A stretch of DNA of 64,000 bases from an uncultured Coriobacteriaceae bacterium (lineage in GTDB: Bacteria; Actinomycetota; Coriobacteriia; Coriobacteriales; Atopobiaceae): the NCBI GenBank assembly GCA_902793195.1, contig CADBCS010000023.1, forward strand, positions 1 to 64,000. Reading direction: 5' to 3'. The translations under genes and the position numbers were made by a program. This document shows, piece by piece, positions 51,754 through 60,647 of this stretch. The notes below the pieces were generated by a model, which worked only from the letters and a program-made list of their open reading frames with translations, was not told the origin of the DNA and did no database searches. Every line of letters starts with the position of its first letter. Within the stretch, counting starts at the first letter, position 1.

Positions 51754-53073
51754 CTAGTCCTTTCTCCTGAATTTGAGCCTGATGGGGGTTCCCTCCAAGT
51801 CAAGCCGCTCCCTCAGGCGGTTCTCGACAAAGCGCTCGTAGTTGTCGTCCACCAGGTCGGGGGCGTTGCAGAAGAGCGCGAAGGTGGGCGGGCAGGTGCT
51901 CGCCTGCGTCGCGTAGTTCACCTTGAGTCGGCGAGCCTTGTGCACCACGGTATGCCCACTCTGACGGATCTCGTCCATTATGGCGTTGAGCTTGGACGTT
52001 TGCACGCGACTGGCGCGCGTCTCCGCCGCCTTACGGGCGAATTCGAGCACGCGGTTGCACGAACGACCCGTAAGTGCCGATATACGTACGAGCGGTGCCC
52101 AACTCGCAAAGCCAAGCCTACGGCTGATCGACTCCTCCACCCTCTCTCGCTTTTGCTCGGTATCCACCAGATCCCACTTGTTGAGGCAGACCACCAACGC
52201 GCAGCCGCGCTCGATGGCCATCGTGGCGAGCTTCTGATCCTGTTCGGTCGCGCCCACGGAACAATCCACCACGAGGACGCAAACCTCGGCCCTGTCCATG
52301 GCCATGAGGCCGCGGACCATGCTGTAGTACTCGACGTCCTCGTGTACCTGCGACTTCTTTCGCATGCCGGCCGTGTCCACCAACCGGTACCGCTGGTCGT
52401 CCTGCGTAACCACCACATCCACCGCATCGCGCGTCGTGCCGGCGACATCGCTCACGATGGAGCGGTCGTGGCCCACGAGCCTGTTGGTTAGCGACGACTT
52501 GCCCACGTTGGGCCTGCCGATGATGGCCACGTTCAGGGTATCGTCGGCATCGTTTGGCGCGCTCTCCCCCTCGGCAGGAAGTGCTGCGACCACGTCGTCC
52601 AGCAAGTCGCCGGTACCATGCCCGTGACCCGCCGAGATGGGGCGGGGCTCCCCGACGCCCAGCGTGTAGAAGTCCCACGTGGCCAGCTCCTGGCCGGGGT
52701 CGTCGATCTTGTTCACGACGAGGAACACCGGCTTCTTGGAACGCCGCACCACGCGAGCGACCTCCTCGTCCTCGTCGGTGAGGCCCACGGTGCCGTCGAC
52801 CACGAACACGATGACGTCGGACTCCTCGCAGGCGATGAGTGCCTGCTCGCGAATGCGGGGAGCAAAGGTGTCCTTGGAGTGAATGGACTCGATGCCTCCG
52901 GTATCCACCAGCACGAACTCGCGACCGTTCCAGTCGGTCTCGTGATACGAGCGGTCGCGGGTAACACCTCTGGACTCGTGGACGATCGCCTCCCGCTGCT
53001 CTGCGAGGCGGTTCACCAGTGTGGACTTGCCCACGTTTGGCCTGCCCACCACTGCAACTATAGGTTTGGCCAT
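51754..53073 (-). CDS. der: Ribosome-associated GTPase Der (EngA)
   Basis: A 439-residue GTPase with two GTP-binding domains needed for 50S ribosome assembly. Each has GRPNVGKS (9-16 and again near 180), with switch motifs DTGG and DTAGM and NKxD motifs (NKID and NKWD). The C-terminal KH-like domain follows (LNAIMDEIRQSGH, FALFCNAPD). ATG 53073 has GGAGG upstream. It ends 1 bp before the plsY start, so ribosome assembly and lipid synthesis genes are co-transcribed here. Confidence 0.96.
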   Translation of the reverse strand: MAKPIVAVVGRPNVGKSTLVNRLAEQREAIVHESRGVTRDRSYHETDWNGREFVLVDTGGIESIHSKDTFAPRIREQALIACEESDVIVFVVDGTVGLTDEDEEVARVVRRSKKPVFLVVNKIDDPGQELATWDFYTLGVGEPRPISAGHGHGTGDLLDDVVAALPAEGESAPNDADDTLNVAIIGRPNVGKSSLTNRLVGHDRSIVSDVAGTTRDAVDVVVTQDDQRYRLVDTAGMRKKSQVHEDVEYYSMVRGLMAMDRAEVCVLVVDCSVGATEQDQKLATMAIERGCALVVCLNKWDLVDTEQKRERVEESISRRLGFASWAPLVRISALTGRSCNRVLEFARKAAETRASRVQTSKLNAIMDEIRQSGHTVVHKARRLKVNYATQASTCPPTFALFCNAPDLVDDNYERFVENRLRERLDLEGTPIRLKFRRKD

Positions 53074-53180
53074 GCCTTCGACCTCCTTGTTTCCATGTCG
53101 AGCTACCATGGTAGCACGTCATTCGCACAACACGTTCAACCCACATCATTGGACAGGGCACCACGGCCTACGCCACGGCA

Positions 53181-54581
53181 CTAGCGCAGGGCATTGCGGG
53201 ATACGGCGTCGAGCTGGTCGGTGGGATTGGGCATTGCCGCAACTCCTATTCCCCCACGCCCGACGATATGATCTGTAATGTATTCCAAGGTCATTCCGTC
53301 GAGCGTCATCATGTCGAAGTTGAACATGACTTCCGGCAGCACGACGACAGTGTCCCTCAGGCTCGACGGCAGCTGGGCCAGCAGATCCTCCCCCACAATG
53401 AGTCCCGTCACGTTTACGTCCCCACCAAAGTAGTCGTTTCGAATCACATAGGGCTCGACCGGGGCGTCCCACCGCGAGCAGAATGCCCCAAACACGGTGT
53501 GGGCAGCCTCTCCGCACACAAGTAGCACCCTCAGCCGATTCGCGCGCAGCTGCTTGCCCACTCTGAGCAAATCCTCTGCCCTGTCTCTCACCAGTAGGCT
53601 TACCTCGTCCAAATACGAACGCAACATACCAATGCCGTCGTAGAACTGAGGGTAGCCGTCATAGCAATCGGCAGCGGGAACCGGTAGGTTCGCGTCGATG
53701 TAGAACTCGTCCGAGAGCTGAAAGCGCGTGATGCCAATGGTCTTCCGGGCACGGCGCTGGTAGGGCTCAACCAACCCAACAACCTTGCGACTCGCCTCCT
53801 CGTCCTCCGAGAACGACGACGAGAAGCGCTTGGAGTACTTGGTATACCCCAGGGGAACAATGGCGAGAGACGTTATCTGCGGTCGCATCTCAACCCAACG
53901 AAGCGTCTTCTCGAGCTCTTCGCCGTCGTTGATGCCCATGCACAGGACGATCTGGCCGTGTACCTCGATGTTCGCCTCGCACAGCCGTTCAAGAACCTCC
54001 AGCCCACGCATGGCCCTCTTGCCGATGAGGGGTATGCGGACCTCGGGGCTCACCGCGTGGATGGAGACGTTCATGGGCTCGAGCCGGCACTCAACGATTC
54101 GGCTCACGTCGTCGTCGGTGAGGTTGGTGAGCGTCACGAAGTTGCCCTGCAAAAACGAGAGGCGGTAGTCGTCATCGCGCAGCATGAGAGAGGAACGCGC
54201 GTCTTTGGGAAGCATGCTCATAAAGCAGAACTGACACGCATTGACGCACGTGCGTATGCCGTCGAACAGCACGTCCGTGAACTGCACCCCCCATTCCTCG
54301 CCGGAATCGCGGATGAGCTCGCATTCATAAAGCTCGCCGTCCGCGGGATTAAACACCTCCAGCTCCGCGTAGTTGCCGTCTGCCTCCCAGCGCCAGTCGA
54401 TGATGTCTTTGAGCGGCACGTCGTTTACCGAGTCGATTCGCATGCCAGGTTCCAGCCCAGCTGCCCATGCGGGGCTTCCGTCCTCCACTTGCGATATCCA
54501 TGCGCCCGTTGTCCGCTCGCGCGTGCTCGCGTAGTCCGCACGGCGCTGCGCGGTACGGCGATCCGGCACAGTAGATTCCAT
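53181..54581 (-). CDS. DUF512 radical SAM protein with PDZ-like domain
   Basis: A 466-residue protein of the YtlA-like/DUF512 group. A PDZ-like N-terminus (PAWAAGLEPGMRIDSVNDVP, about 36-56) precedes an atypical radical SAM core whose cluster cysteines are C112, C116 and C119 (CVNACQFCF). The DUF512 region lies in the C-terminal half (RFQLSDEFYIDANLPVP). It is conserved next to der in many Firmicutes and Actinobacteria and its substrate is unknown. ATG 54581 overlaps the ispH stop. Confidence 0.9.
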   Translation of the reverse strand: MESTVPDRRTAQRRADYASTRERTTGAWISQVEDGSPAWAAGLEPGMRIDSVNDVPLKDIIDWRWEADGNYAELEVFNPADGELYECELIRDSGEEWGVQFTDVLFDGIRTCVNACQFCFMSMLPKDARSSLMLRDDDYRLSFLQGNFVTLTNLTDDDVSRIVECRLEPMNVSIHAVSPEVRIPLIGKRAMRGLEVLERLCEANIEVHGQIVLCMGINDGEELEKTLRWVEMRPQITSLAIVPLGYTKYSKRFSSSFSEDEEASRKVVGLVEPYQRRARKTIGITRFQLSDEFYIDANLPVPAADCYDGYPQFYDGIGMLRSYLDEVSLLVRDRAEDLLRVGKQLRANRLRVLLVCGEAAHTVFGAFCSRWDAPVEPYVIRNDYFGGDVNVTGLIVGEDLLAQLPSSLRDTVVVLPEVMFNFDMMTLDGMTLEYITDHIVGRGGIGVAAMPNPTDQLDAVSRNALR

Positions 54582-54582
54582 G

Positions 54583-55437
54583 TTATGGCTCGCAAGCATC
54601 GCAAAGGCTATCAATCTCGCCCACCACACTCTCTATGTGAGCAGCCGGTGTGGAGGCTCCGGCGGTGACCCCGACGACCGATGCCTTGCAAAACCATTCC
54701 CGCCTAAGCTCGGATGCGGACTCAACGTAGAACGTGCGAGGACACTCATCCTCGCAGATTTGGAACAGGTGCGTCGTGTTCGCCGAGTTGCGTCCGCCCA
54801 CAACCACCATCACGTCAACGTGACCGGCAAGCTCTCGGGCCGCAAGCTGACGGTCCCGAGTCGCCTTGCAGATGGTGTCCACCACACAAAGCTCCTCGCA
54901 TCGGTCCAGAAGCACGTCCACCACCTCGTGAAGGACGGATCGCGCGAGCGTCGTCTGCACGACGAGCCCCACGCGGCGTCCGACCGCCGCCGACCTGGCT
55001 TCGTCTGCCGAGCCAATAACCAGTGCGTCCAACACGTGACCGACGGTCCCCTCGACTTCGGGATGGCCCGTCTCGCCCACAACCACCACCTGGTAGCCCG
55101 CACGGGCAAGGCGCTCGGCGTGTGCATGCACCTTCTTGACGTAGGGACAGGTGGCATCGACCACCAGGGCGCCCGCCTCACGCGCGCGCGACTCAACGCT
55201 TGGCGGCACGCCATGCGTGCGCATCACCAAGGTTGCGCCAGGCTCAACGCCCTCTGGCGCGTCCACGACCCTCGCACCTCGTGCCTCCAGCTCCTCGACG
55301 ACAAGCGGGTTGTGTATGAGCGGACCCAGTGTGCACACGGTGCCATCGGCGTTGTCCAAGGTCCTTCTTGTAATGTCCAAGGCACGCTCGACGCCATAGC
55401 AGGCGCCGGCATGCTCTGCCACCAAAATGCGAGCCAT
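54583..55437 (-). CDS. ispH: 4-hydroxy-3-methylbut-2-enyl diphosphate reductase
   Basis: A 284-residue [4Fe-4S] enzyme that makes IPP and DMAPP, the last step of the MEP isoprenoid pathway. Cluster cysteines lie in AGACYGVERAL, VDATCPYVKKVH and VDTICKATRDRQ; THG (MRTHGVPPS) and GGRNSANT are conserved. ATG 55437 was chosen for MARILVAE; GTG 55443 directly after the cmk-plsC stop is an alternative. It lies between cmk-plsC and the DUF512 gene in one operon. Confidence 0.94.
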   Translation of the reverse strand: MARILVAEHAGACYGVERALDITRRTLDNADGTVCTLGPLIHNPLVVEELEARGARVVDAPEGVEPGATLVMRTHGVPPSVESRAREAGALVVDATCPYVKKVHAHAERLARAGYQVVVVGETGHPEVEGTVGHVLDALVIGSADEARSAAVGRRVGLVVQTTLARSVLHEVVDVLLDRCEELCVVDTICKATRDRQLAARELAGHVDVMVVVGGRNSANTTHLFQICEDECPRTFYVESASELRREWFCKASVVGVTAGASTPAAHIESVVGEIDSLCDACEP

Positions 55438-55443
55438 GGGCAC

Positions 55444-57120
55444 CTACATCTTTCCCGGATGCTCTTCGCGAAGCTCGTCACGCATGGCATAGACGCGCTC
55501 CATGGCGACGCGCTCCATCTCCTTGGCCTGCTGCTTCCTTCCCTTGACATCCAGCTCGTCGAAAGTAATCTCGTCACCCACGCGTATCCACACGCGCCCG
55601 GGACGCAGCGGCTTGTTGCCGCCCGGAGCACCATCGCGCGCTCCCACAATGGCCATGGGAATGACGGGCACCTTGGCGAGCTGTGCCATGAGGGCGAAGC
55701 CGCCGTGCAGCGTCACCTCCTGGTCGTCTGACTTGATGCGAGTGCCCTCGGGAAACACCAGCACGTCCTCACCGCGCTGCAGGGCACGCTGCGCACGGCG
55801 CACCGCCTTGATGTCCGCGGTGCCACGCTTCACCGGAATCGCACCGATGCGCGCAAAGAACCACATAACGAGCTTGTTGCTGTCGAACTCACTCTTGTAG
55901 ATGGGTCGCATGCGCCTTCCGTGGGCCCAATCGGTTACCACCGCGAGCACCGGATCGAGCATCGAGACGTGGTTCATAACCACCACGCGACCGCCGTCGG
56001 CCTTCCACAGTTTCTCGCCACCTTCGACGCTCCAATGCCACAGCGTCTTGCTCAGCGCTCCGCAAACGCCCACCGAGGCACCCAGCAGCGTACGCGCATA
56101 GCGCGGGAACTCGCGTATGGGAGCCTCGTAGTACTCTTCGAGCGTCTTGAAGCTCTGCTTGTCGTCATCCGCCTCTCGGTCCTGCTCGTCCTTGGGTTCC
56201 TTCTGCTCGTCCTCCACCCCGGACTCGCGCTTCTTCTTGCGCCTTATGCCGCGCAACTTGAACAGCCCCTTCCTGTTGGGCTTGTCGCCGGCGTCCTCGG
56301 ATTGTTGTTCCCCCGCTGTGGCACCGTCGGCATCGGACTCTGTTTGCCGAGACTGCTCCGCCTCGACCGGTTTGTCCGCCTCGGACGTATGTGCCGTCTC
56401 GGCGGTCGTTGGGGTGTCGTTCGCCTCGCCGTCGCGCGCTTGGTTCACCAATGCCACGATGCAGTCCACCACCTCGCTTAGGGTCATGTCGGACGAGTCC
56501 ACCAAGTGGGCGTCGTCGGCAGGACGCAACGGGGACACCGCACGCGTGGAGTCCGCCTCGTCCCTGCGCACGAGCTCGTCGAGCACCTCGCTCTCGGCCT
56601 CGGCACCGGCGGTGGCGTTTGGGTCGGTGGCCGCATCCCCGCCCGTTCTCTGCAGGGCACGGCGATGTGCGCGCGCCTCTGCCGACGCAGTGAGGAACAC
56701 CTTTACCTCGGCGTCCGGGAACACCACCGTACCGATGTCACGTCCCTCGGCGACCACGTCCCCGGCCTCTCCGATCGCGCGCTGCTGGGCGACCATCGCC
56801 TCCCTTACGGCCGGGATGGCCGAGACAGCCGAGACGTTGGCGTCGACCTCGGGCGTCCTGATGTCGCGTGTAACGTCCTCTCCATTGGCGCTTACCGTCT
56901 GAGTCCCGTCCTGCGCCTTGCCAAACGATATGGCCATCTCACCGGCAATGCGAGCGACATCTTCCTCATTGGTGACATCGATCTCCTCCCGCAGGCACGC
57001 GAGCGTCACGGCGCGATACATCGCACCCGTATCGAGCATCACGAAACCCAGACGATCGGACAGCGCATGCGCGACCGTGGACTTACCCGAACCTGCTGGG
57101 CCATCTATGGCGACCTTCAT
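55444..57120 (-). CDS. cmk-plsC: Cytidylate kinase fused to PlsC acyltransferase
   Basis: A 558-residue fusion. Residues 1-225 are cytidylate kinase (P-loop GPAGSGKS 7-14, DTGAMYRA 30-37, EGRDIGTVVFP 125-135), which phosphorylates CMP and dCMP. Residues 226-345 are an acidic then basic, low-complexity linker. Residues 345-558 are a 1-acylglycerol-3-phosphate acyltransferase with NHVSMLD (383-389) and VFPEGTR. ATG 57120 has TTTTGGAGG upstream. The fusion joins nucleotide supply (CMP is released in lipid synthesis) to phosphatidic acid formation. No frameshift is present. Confidence 0.93.
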   Translation of the reverse strand: MKVAIDGPAGSGKSTVAHALSDRLGFVMLDTGAMYRAVTLACLREEIDVTNEEDVARIAGEMAISFGKAQDGTQTVSANGEDVTRDIRTPEVDANVSAVSAIPAVREAMVAQQRAIGEAGDVVAEGRDIGTVVFPDAEVKVFLTASAEARAHRRALQRTGGDAATDPNATAGAEAESEVLDELVRRDEADSTRAVSPLRPADDAHLVDSSDMTLSEVVDCIVALVNQARDGEANDTPTTAETAHTSEADKPVEAEQSRQTESDADGATAGEQQSEDAGDKPNRKGLFKLRGIRRKKKRESGVEDEQKEPKDEQDREADDDKQSFKTLEEYYEAPIREFPRYARTLLGASVGVCGALSKTLWHWSVEGGEKLWKADGGRVVVMNHVSMLDPVLAVVTDWAHGRRMRPIYKSEFDSNKLVMWFFARIGAIPVKRGTADIKAVRRAQRALQRGEDVLVFPEGTRIKSDDQEVTLHGGFALMAQLAKVPVIPMAIVGARDGAPGGNKPLRPGRVWIRVGDEITFDELDVKGRKQQAKEMERVAMERVYAMRDELREEHPGKM

Positions 57121-57197
57121 GACTTCCTCCAAAACATAGCGGCTGCCCAAGGCAACCCTCGTCCTTCGCGCACCGACCACATTTCCGGCGCGCCCTT

Positions 57198-58004
57198 CTA
57201 GCCGTTGGCCACAATACGCTCTATGGCCGCAATCTCGTTTGCGTCGAGCTCACGCCATGCCCCTTCTCGGCATCGCGAAAGCTCCAAGGGACCAAAGGAA
57301 TCGCGATGAAGCCTTACCACCTTATGCCCCACAGCAGCAAGCATACGCTTAACCTGATGCTTTCTTCCCTCTTGTACGGATATCCCCACAACGCTCGTGC
57401 CATTCGGCGCGCGCCTGGGCGCAACTCGTCCGTACAGCTCGTCGCTTGGAGTAAGTAGTATTGCCCGCGCAGGCTGGGCCGGGCCGTCGTCGAGTACCAC
57501 ACCGCTCTCGAGCTTCGCGAGCTCCCTTGCGCTTGGCACCCCCTCCACCAAGGCCACGTAGTGCTTGGTCACATGACGCGAGGGATGCAACAGCGCCTGG
57601 GCGGCATTGCCATTGGTGGTGAACAGCAGCAGACCCGTCGTGTCCCTGTCGAGTCGACCCACCGGAAAGAGGCCCGGATAGCGATTGGTGGGCACAAGCG
57701 TCGCCACGCAGGGACGATGGTACGGGTCGCTCATGGTCGTGAGATATCCCGATGGCTTGTTGAGCATGAGGTACGCAGGTCGCTCGAACATGCGCACCTC
57801 GCGTCCGTCGACCGTCACCACATCCCTGGAAGGGTCGACCTTGCTGCCCAGCTCGGTGGTAACCACGCCGTTCACGCACACGCGCCCCGCAGTCATGAGG
57901 TTCTCGGATCCACGCCTGCTGGCCACGCCCGCACGTGCCAGAAAGCGCTGCAGGCGCATGGGCACGACACGCTCTTCCCTATGCTCCCCCGTCGGCACGG
58001 GCAT
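57198..58004 (-). CDS. Pseudouridine synthase RluB/RsuA family
   Basis: A 268-residue pseudouridine synthase acting on 23S or 16S rRNA. An S4 domain (MRLQRFLARAGVASRRGSEN) is followed by a catalytic domain with PVGRLDRDTTGLLL, whose Asp is catalytic, and HQVKRMLAAVGHKV. ATG 58004 has AGGAGG close by, but ATG 57959 at MRLQRF is the more typical family start; the choice is open. It overlaps the end of scpB. Confidence 0.92.
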   Translation of the reverse strand: MPVPTGEHREERVVPMRLQRFLARAGVASRRGSENLMTAGRVCVNGVVTTELGSKVDPSRDVVTVDGREVRMFERPAYLMLNKPSGYLTTMSDPYHRPCVATLVPTNRYPGLFPVGRLDRDTTGLLLFTTNGNAAQALLHPSRHVTKHYVALVEGVPSARELAKLESGVVLDDGPAQPARAILLTPSDELYGRVAPRRAPNGTSVVGISVQEGRKHQVKRMLAAVGHKVVRLHRDSFGPLELSRCREGAWRELDANEIAAIERIVANG

Positions 58005-58659
58005 CGTCCTCCTCGTTGTAGGCGCCCATGAGCTCTTGCTCCTCGTCGAGGTCGCTCACCGTCTCCTCGAGCGTCGACTCCATGGCCCGTCCCGAAAGGC
58101 GCTCGCGAATGAAGGCACGCGACTCCTCGTCGGGGGCGAAGTCCTCCAAAGGAGGAAGGTCCTGCACCGTGCGCAAACCAAAGCTCTCCAAAAACTTGGT
58201 GGTCGTGCCAAAGAGCACGGCCTGTCGCGCGTCCTTGCCCACCTCCCTCACAAGGCCCTTCTCGCGCAGCGAGGATATGACGCCATCGGAGTTCACCCCA
58301 CGAACGGCACGGACACCCTCACGAGACACCGGCTGATGGTAAGCGATGACCGCAAGCGTCTCGAGCGCAGCCTGCGACAGCTTGCGCTTGTCCCACGAAC
58401 GCACGTAGGCCTCGATCTGGTCGTGGAATGCCGGGTGGGTGAAGAGCCGCCACCCCCCTGCCACCTCGCGCAGCTGGATGCCGCGATTGGCGTCGGCATA
58501 CGACGACGCCAGCCATTCCAAGGCATCGTGCGCCGCCGCTTCCTCGACACCTGCCGCGGCCGCAAGCTCGCGCAGGGACACGGCATCGCTCGACACCAGC
58601 AGCAACGCCTCGATGAGCGCCGGAAGCGACCCTTGGTCCACAGGGGTAACCTCACGCAT
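57979..58659 (-). CDS. scpB: Segregation and condensation protein B
   Basis: A 226-residue kleisin-associated protein with two winged-helix domains that binds ScpA in the SMC complex for chromosome segregation. Typical motifs are EALLLVSSDAVSLRELA, LSQAALETLAVIAYHQP and RGVNSDGVISSLREKGLV. The C-terminus is acidic. It shares its start base region with the scpA stop (1 bp overlap at 58659), a standard arrangement. Confidence 0.95.
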   Translation of the reverse strand: MREVTPVDQGSLPALIEALLLVSSDAVSLRELAAAAGVEEAAAHDALEWLASSYADANRGIQLREVAGGWRLFTHPAFHDQIEAYVRSWDKRKLSQAALETLAVIAYHQPVSREGVRAVRGVNSDGVISSLREKGLVREVGKDARQAVLFGTTTKFLESFGLRTVQDLPPLEDFAPDEESRAFIRERLSGRAMESTLEETVSDLDEEQELMGAYNEEDDARADGGA

Positions 58660-59477
58660 TACAACTCCTCCTCACCCACGCTGGTAAGCTCCTCCTCGTC
58701 GAATTCGAATGCAGGAGCGCCTTCCACGCGTACGATGTCGATCTCCCCGAACGCCTGGGACTGCCTCACCGTAATTGATCCGCGCTTAAAGAGTTCGAGC
58801 ATGGCCAAAAACGTAGCCACCACCGACTCGGCCGATTCGTCCCCACCGAGCAGCTCGGTAAACGTAACCGCGCCACGCGCCCGCGTGATGCGGTCCACGG
58901 CGGCAACGGTGAGCACTATGGGCGGCCTACGTGGGGCCACATGCTCGGCGTCGAGGAGAAACCTCTCGCGACGCGCGGTGAGGTCGGCGCAGATGACCGC
59001 AAGGCTCCTTAGGCTTATACCCTCCAAAAAATCGGGCATGAGCGCAGCGAACTCGGGATCTGGGCCGGCGGTTCGCGGATGCATGAGGGACTCCGCCTCC
59101 ATGCGGCTGCCAAGCGAGGTTCCGGCATTCCTAAACTGCTTGTATGCCACGAGCCGTTCCACCAACACCTCGCGCGCCTCATCGGGACTGAGGTTGGCCA
59201 AATCCTCGTCCTCGAAGTCATCCAGCGGACGCCTCGCGCTTTCCGTGGGCACGAGCGAAGCCGCCTTTATCTCGAGCAGCGTGGACGCCACGAGGACGAA
59301 GTCGCTCGCCACGTCCAAGTCCATTTCGCCCATGCGCCGCACCTCGTCGAGGTACTGGTCTGCCACCTCGGCGATGGAAATGGAGCCTATGGCAACCTTT
59401 TGCCTGCTCACCAACGTAAGCAGCAAATCGAAGGGGCCGGTAAAGCCCTGTGTGCGAACTCGGTACGACACGATCAC
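58659..59477 (-). CDS. scpA: Segregation and condensation protein A
   Basis: A 272-residue kleisin of the bacterial SMC complex. N-terminal FTGPFDLLLTLVSRQKVAIG, then DLDVASDFVLVASTLLEIKA, and a C-terminal winged helix (VTFTELLGGDESAESVVATF, FLAMLELFKRGSITVRQSQAF). Length is normal. Its start overlaps the peptidase gene by 4 bp. Confidence 0.95.
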   Translation of the reverse strand: MIVSYRVRTQGFTGPFDLLLTLVSRQKVAIGSISIAEVADQYLDEVRRMGEMDLDVASDFVLVASTLLEIKAASLVPTESARRPLDDFEDEDLANLSPDEAREVLVERLVAYKQFRNAGTSLGSRMEAESLMHPRTAGPDPEFAALMPDFLEGISLRSLAVICADLTARRERFLLDAEHVAPRRPPIVLTVAAVDRITRARGAVTFTELLGGDESAESVVATFLAMLELFKRGSITVRQSQAFGEIDIVRVEGAPAFEFDEEELTSVGEEEL

Positions 59478-60160
59478 AACCCCAACATCAGGTCAGCGAG
59501 GTTTCCCGCCGTGGCGTTTAGATAGATGCTTAGCGGGCTGACGGGCAAAACCATAGGCAGCAGGAACAGGACCGCAAGCAGTATGGGCATGCTGTAGCGC
59601 TGCACCACGTAATAGCCCCTGCGCGCCTCGCCCTTGAGCAGGGGGAAGATGATGGCCGAGCCATCCAGGGGCGGCAGCGGGATGAGGTTGAAGAACATGA
59701 GCATGAGGTTGAGATACACATAGGTCCCCAGCGCGTCGCAGGCAACGAGCAGAGGAGTGGAGGCAACACCGGGATTAAGAAGCCCCTGATAGCAGAGCCG
59801 AAACGCCACCGCACCCATTGTCGCCTGCACCAAGTTGCACACAGGGCCCGCCAAGGCCACCAGCACCTCGTCGCGAACGGGATGCTTGAGCCGGTTGGGG
59901 TTGTATGGAACCGGCTTCGCAAAGGCGAAGATTGGTCCGCCCGCGATTGCCATGAGGATGGGCAGCAACACCGATCCAAAGGGATCGAGGTGAGCCGCCG
60001 GATTGAGCGTGAGGCGCCCGTTCTCCTTGGCCGTGGGATCGCCGAGCTTGTATGCAACCGCCGCGTGAGCCACCTCGTGCAATATGGTCGCGCAAAGCAC
60101 GATGCACACTGTGAGGGCGATTCTGCCCAGTTGCGTCGCGTCAAAACCGAACAAGGCCAA
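59474..60160 (-). CDS. Site-2-type membrane metalloprotease (M50)
   Basis: A 228-residue membrane protease of the FtsH-independent S2P/Rce1-like M50B family. The zinc motif HEVAH is in helix 1 (ATILHEVAHAAVAY), with NPAAHLDPFG and the second ligand region NLIPLPPLDGSAI. About six helices are predicted. Small S2P proteins of this type are common but their substrates are mostly unknown; anti-sigma processing is one possibility. It lies immediately upstream of scpA, as in many Firmicutes. Confidence 0.9.
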   Translation of the reverse strand: MALFGFDATQLGRIALTVCIVLCATILHEVAHAAVAYKLGDPTAKENGRLTLNPAAHLDPFGSVLLPILMAIAGGPIFAFAKPVPYNPNRLKHPVRDEVLVALAGPVCNLVQATMGAVAFRLCYQGLLNPGVASTPLLVACDALGTYVYLNLMLMFFNLIPLPPLDGSAIIFPLLKGEARRGYYVVQRYSMPILLAVLFLLPMVLPVSPLSIYLNATAGNLADLMLGL

Positions 60161-60164
60161 CCCC

Positions 60165-60647
60165 CTATCTCAGCGCCGCGCGCAACCGACACAATATCCA
60201 GTCGAGCACGAACCACGCAAGCACGATGAGCGCGAGTCCGCCATAGAACTTGCCGCCAAAGGGAGTGTTGACCACAAGGGTGCCTGCCCTTCCCCAGGGG
60301 ACGTAGTGCCACACCTGGTCCATGAGCCGAACGAAGCTAGGGTGCCAGGCGGTCGCATAGAACGAGTTTAGGACCACCAACAGCGAGCCGACCAGGGCGC
60401 AGAGCCTCAGCACCCACGCGATTGCCAGCAAAAAGAACCTGCCGACGGACCGTATACCGCCACGCGCCTCCACCTCATCGTCGTAGTAGTCGCTGTCCAC
60501 GACAGGCGACGCATAGTATGTGCGATATGAGGCCGATTCGCCATAGGCCAGCGGCTTGTGCGCGGACCTGTCGTCGGCAACCCTCTGACGAGCCACGCGC
60601 GTACGAGGCATCGACTGCGTTGGGTCCTGCTTGAAGTGCTTGGCCAT
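60165..60647 (-). CDS. Hypothetical membrane protein
   Basis: A 160-residue protein. Residues 1-65 are soluble, basic then acidic (QSMPRTRVARQRV, VVDSDYYDDEVEARGG). Two hydrophobic segments lie at about 70-95 (FFLLAIAWVLRLCALVGSLL) and 130-152. ATG 60647 shares a base with the ABC-F stop (TAATG), so the two are translationally coupled. I do not recognise the family. Confidence 0.72.
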   Translation of the reverse strand: MAKHFKQDPTQSMPRTRVARQRVADDRSAHKPLAYGESASYRTYYASPVVDSDYYDDEVEARGGIRSVGRFFLLAIAWVLRLCALVGSLLVVLNSFYATAWHPSFVRLMDQVWHYVPWGRAGTLVVNTPFGGKFYGGLALIVLAWFVLDWILCRLRAALR

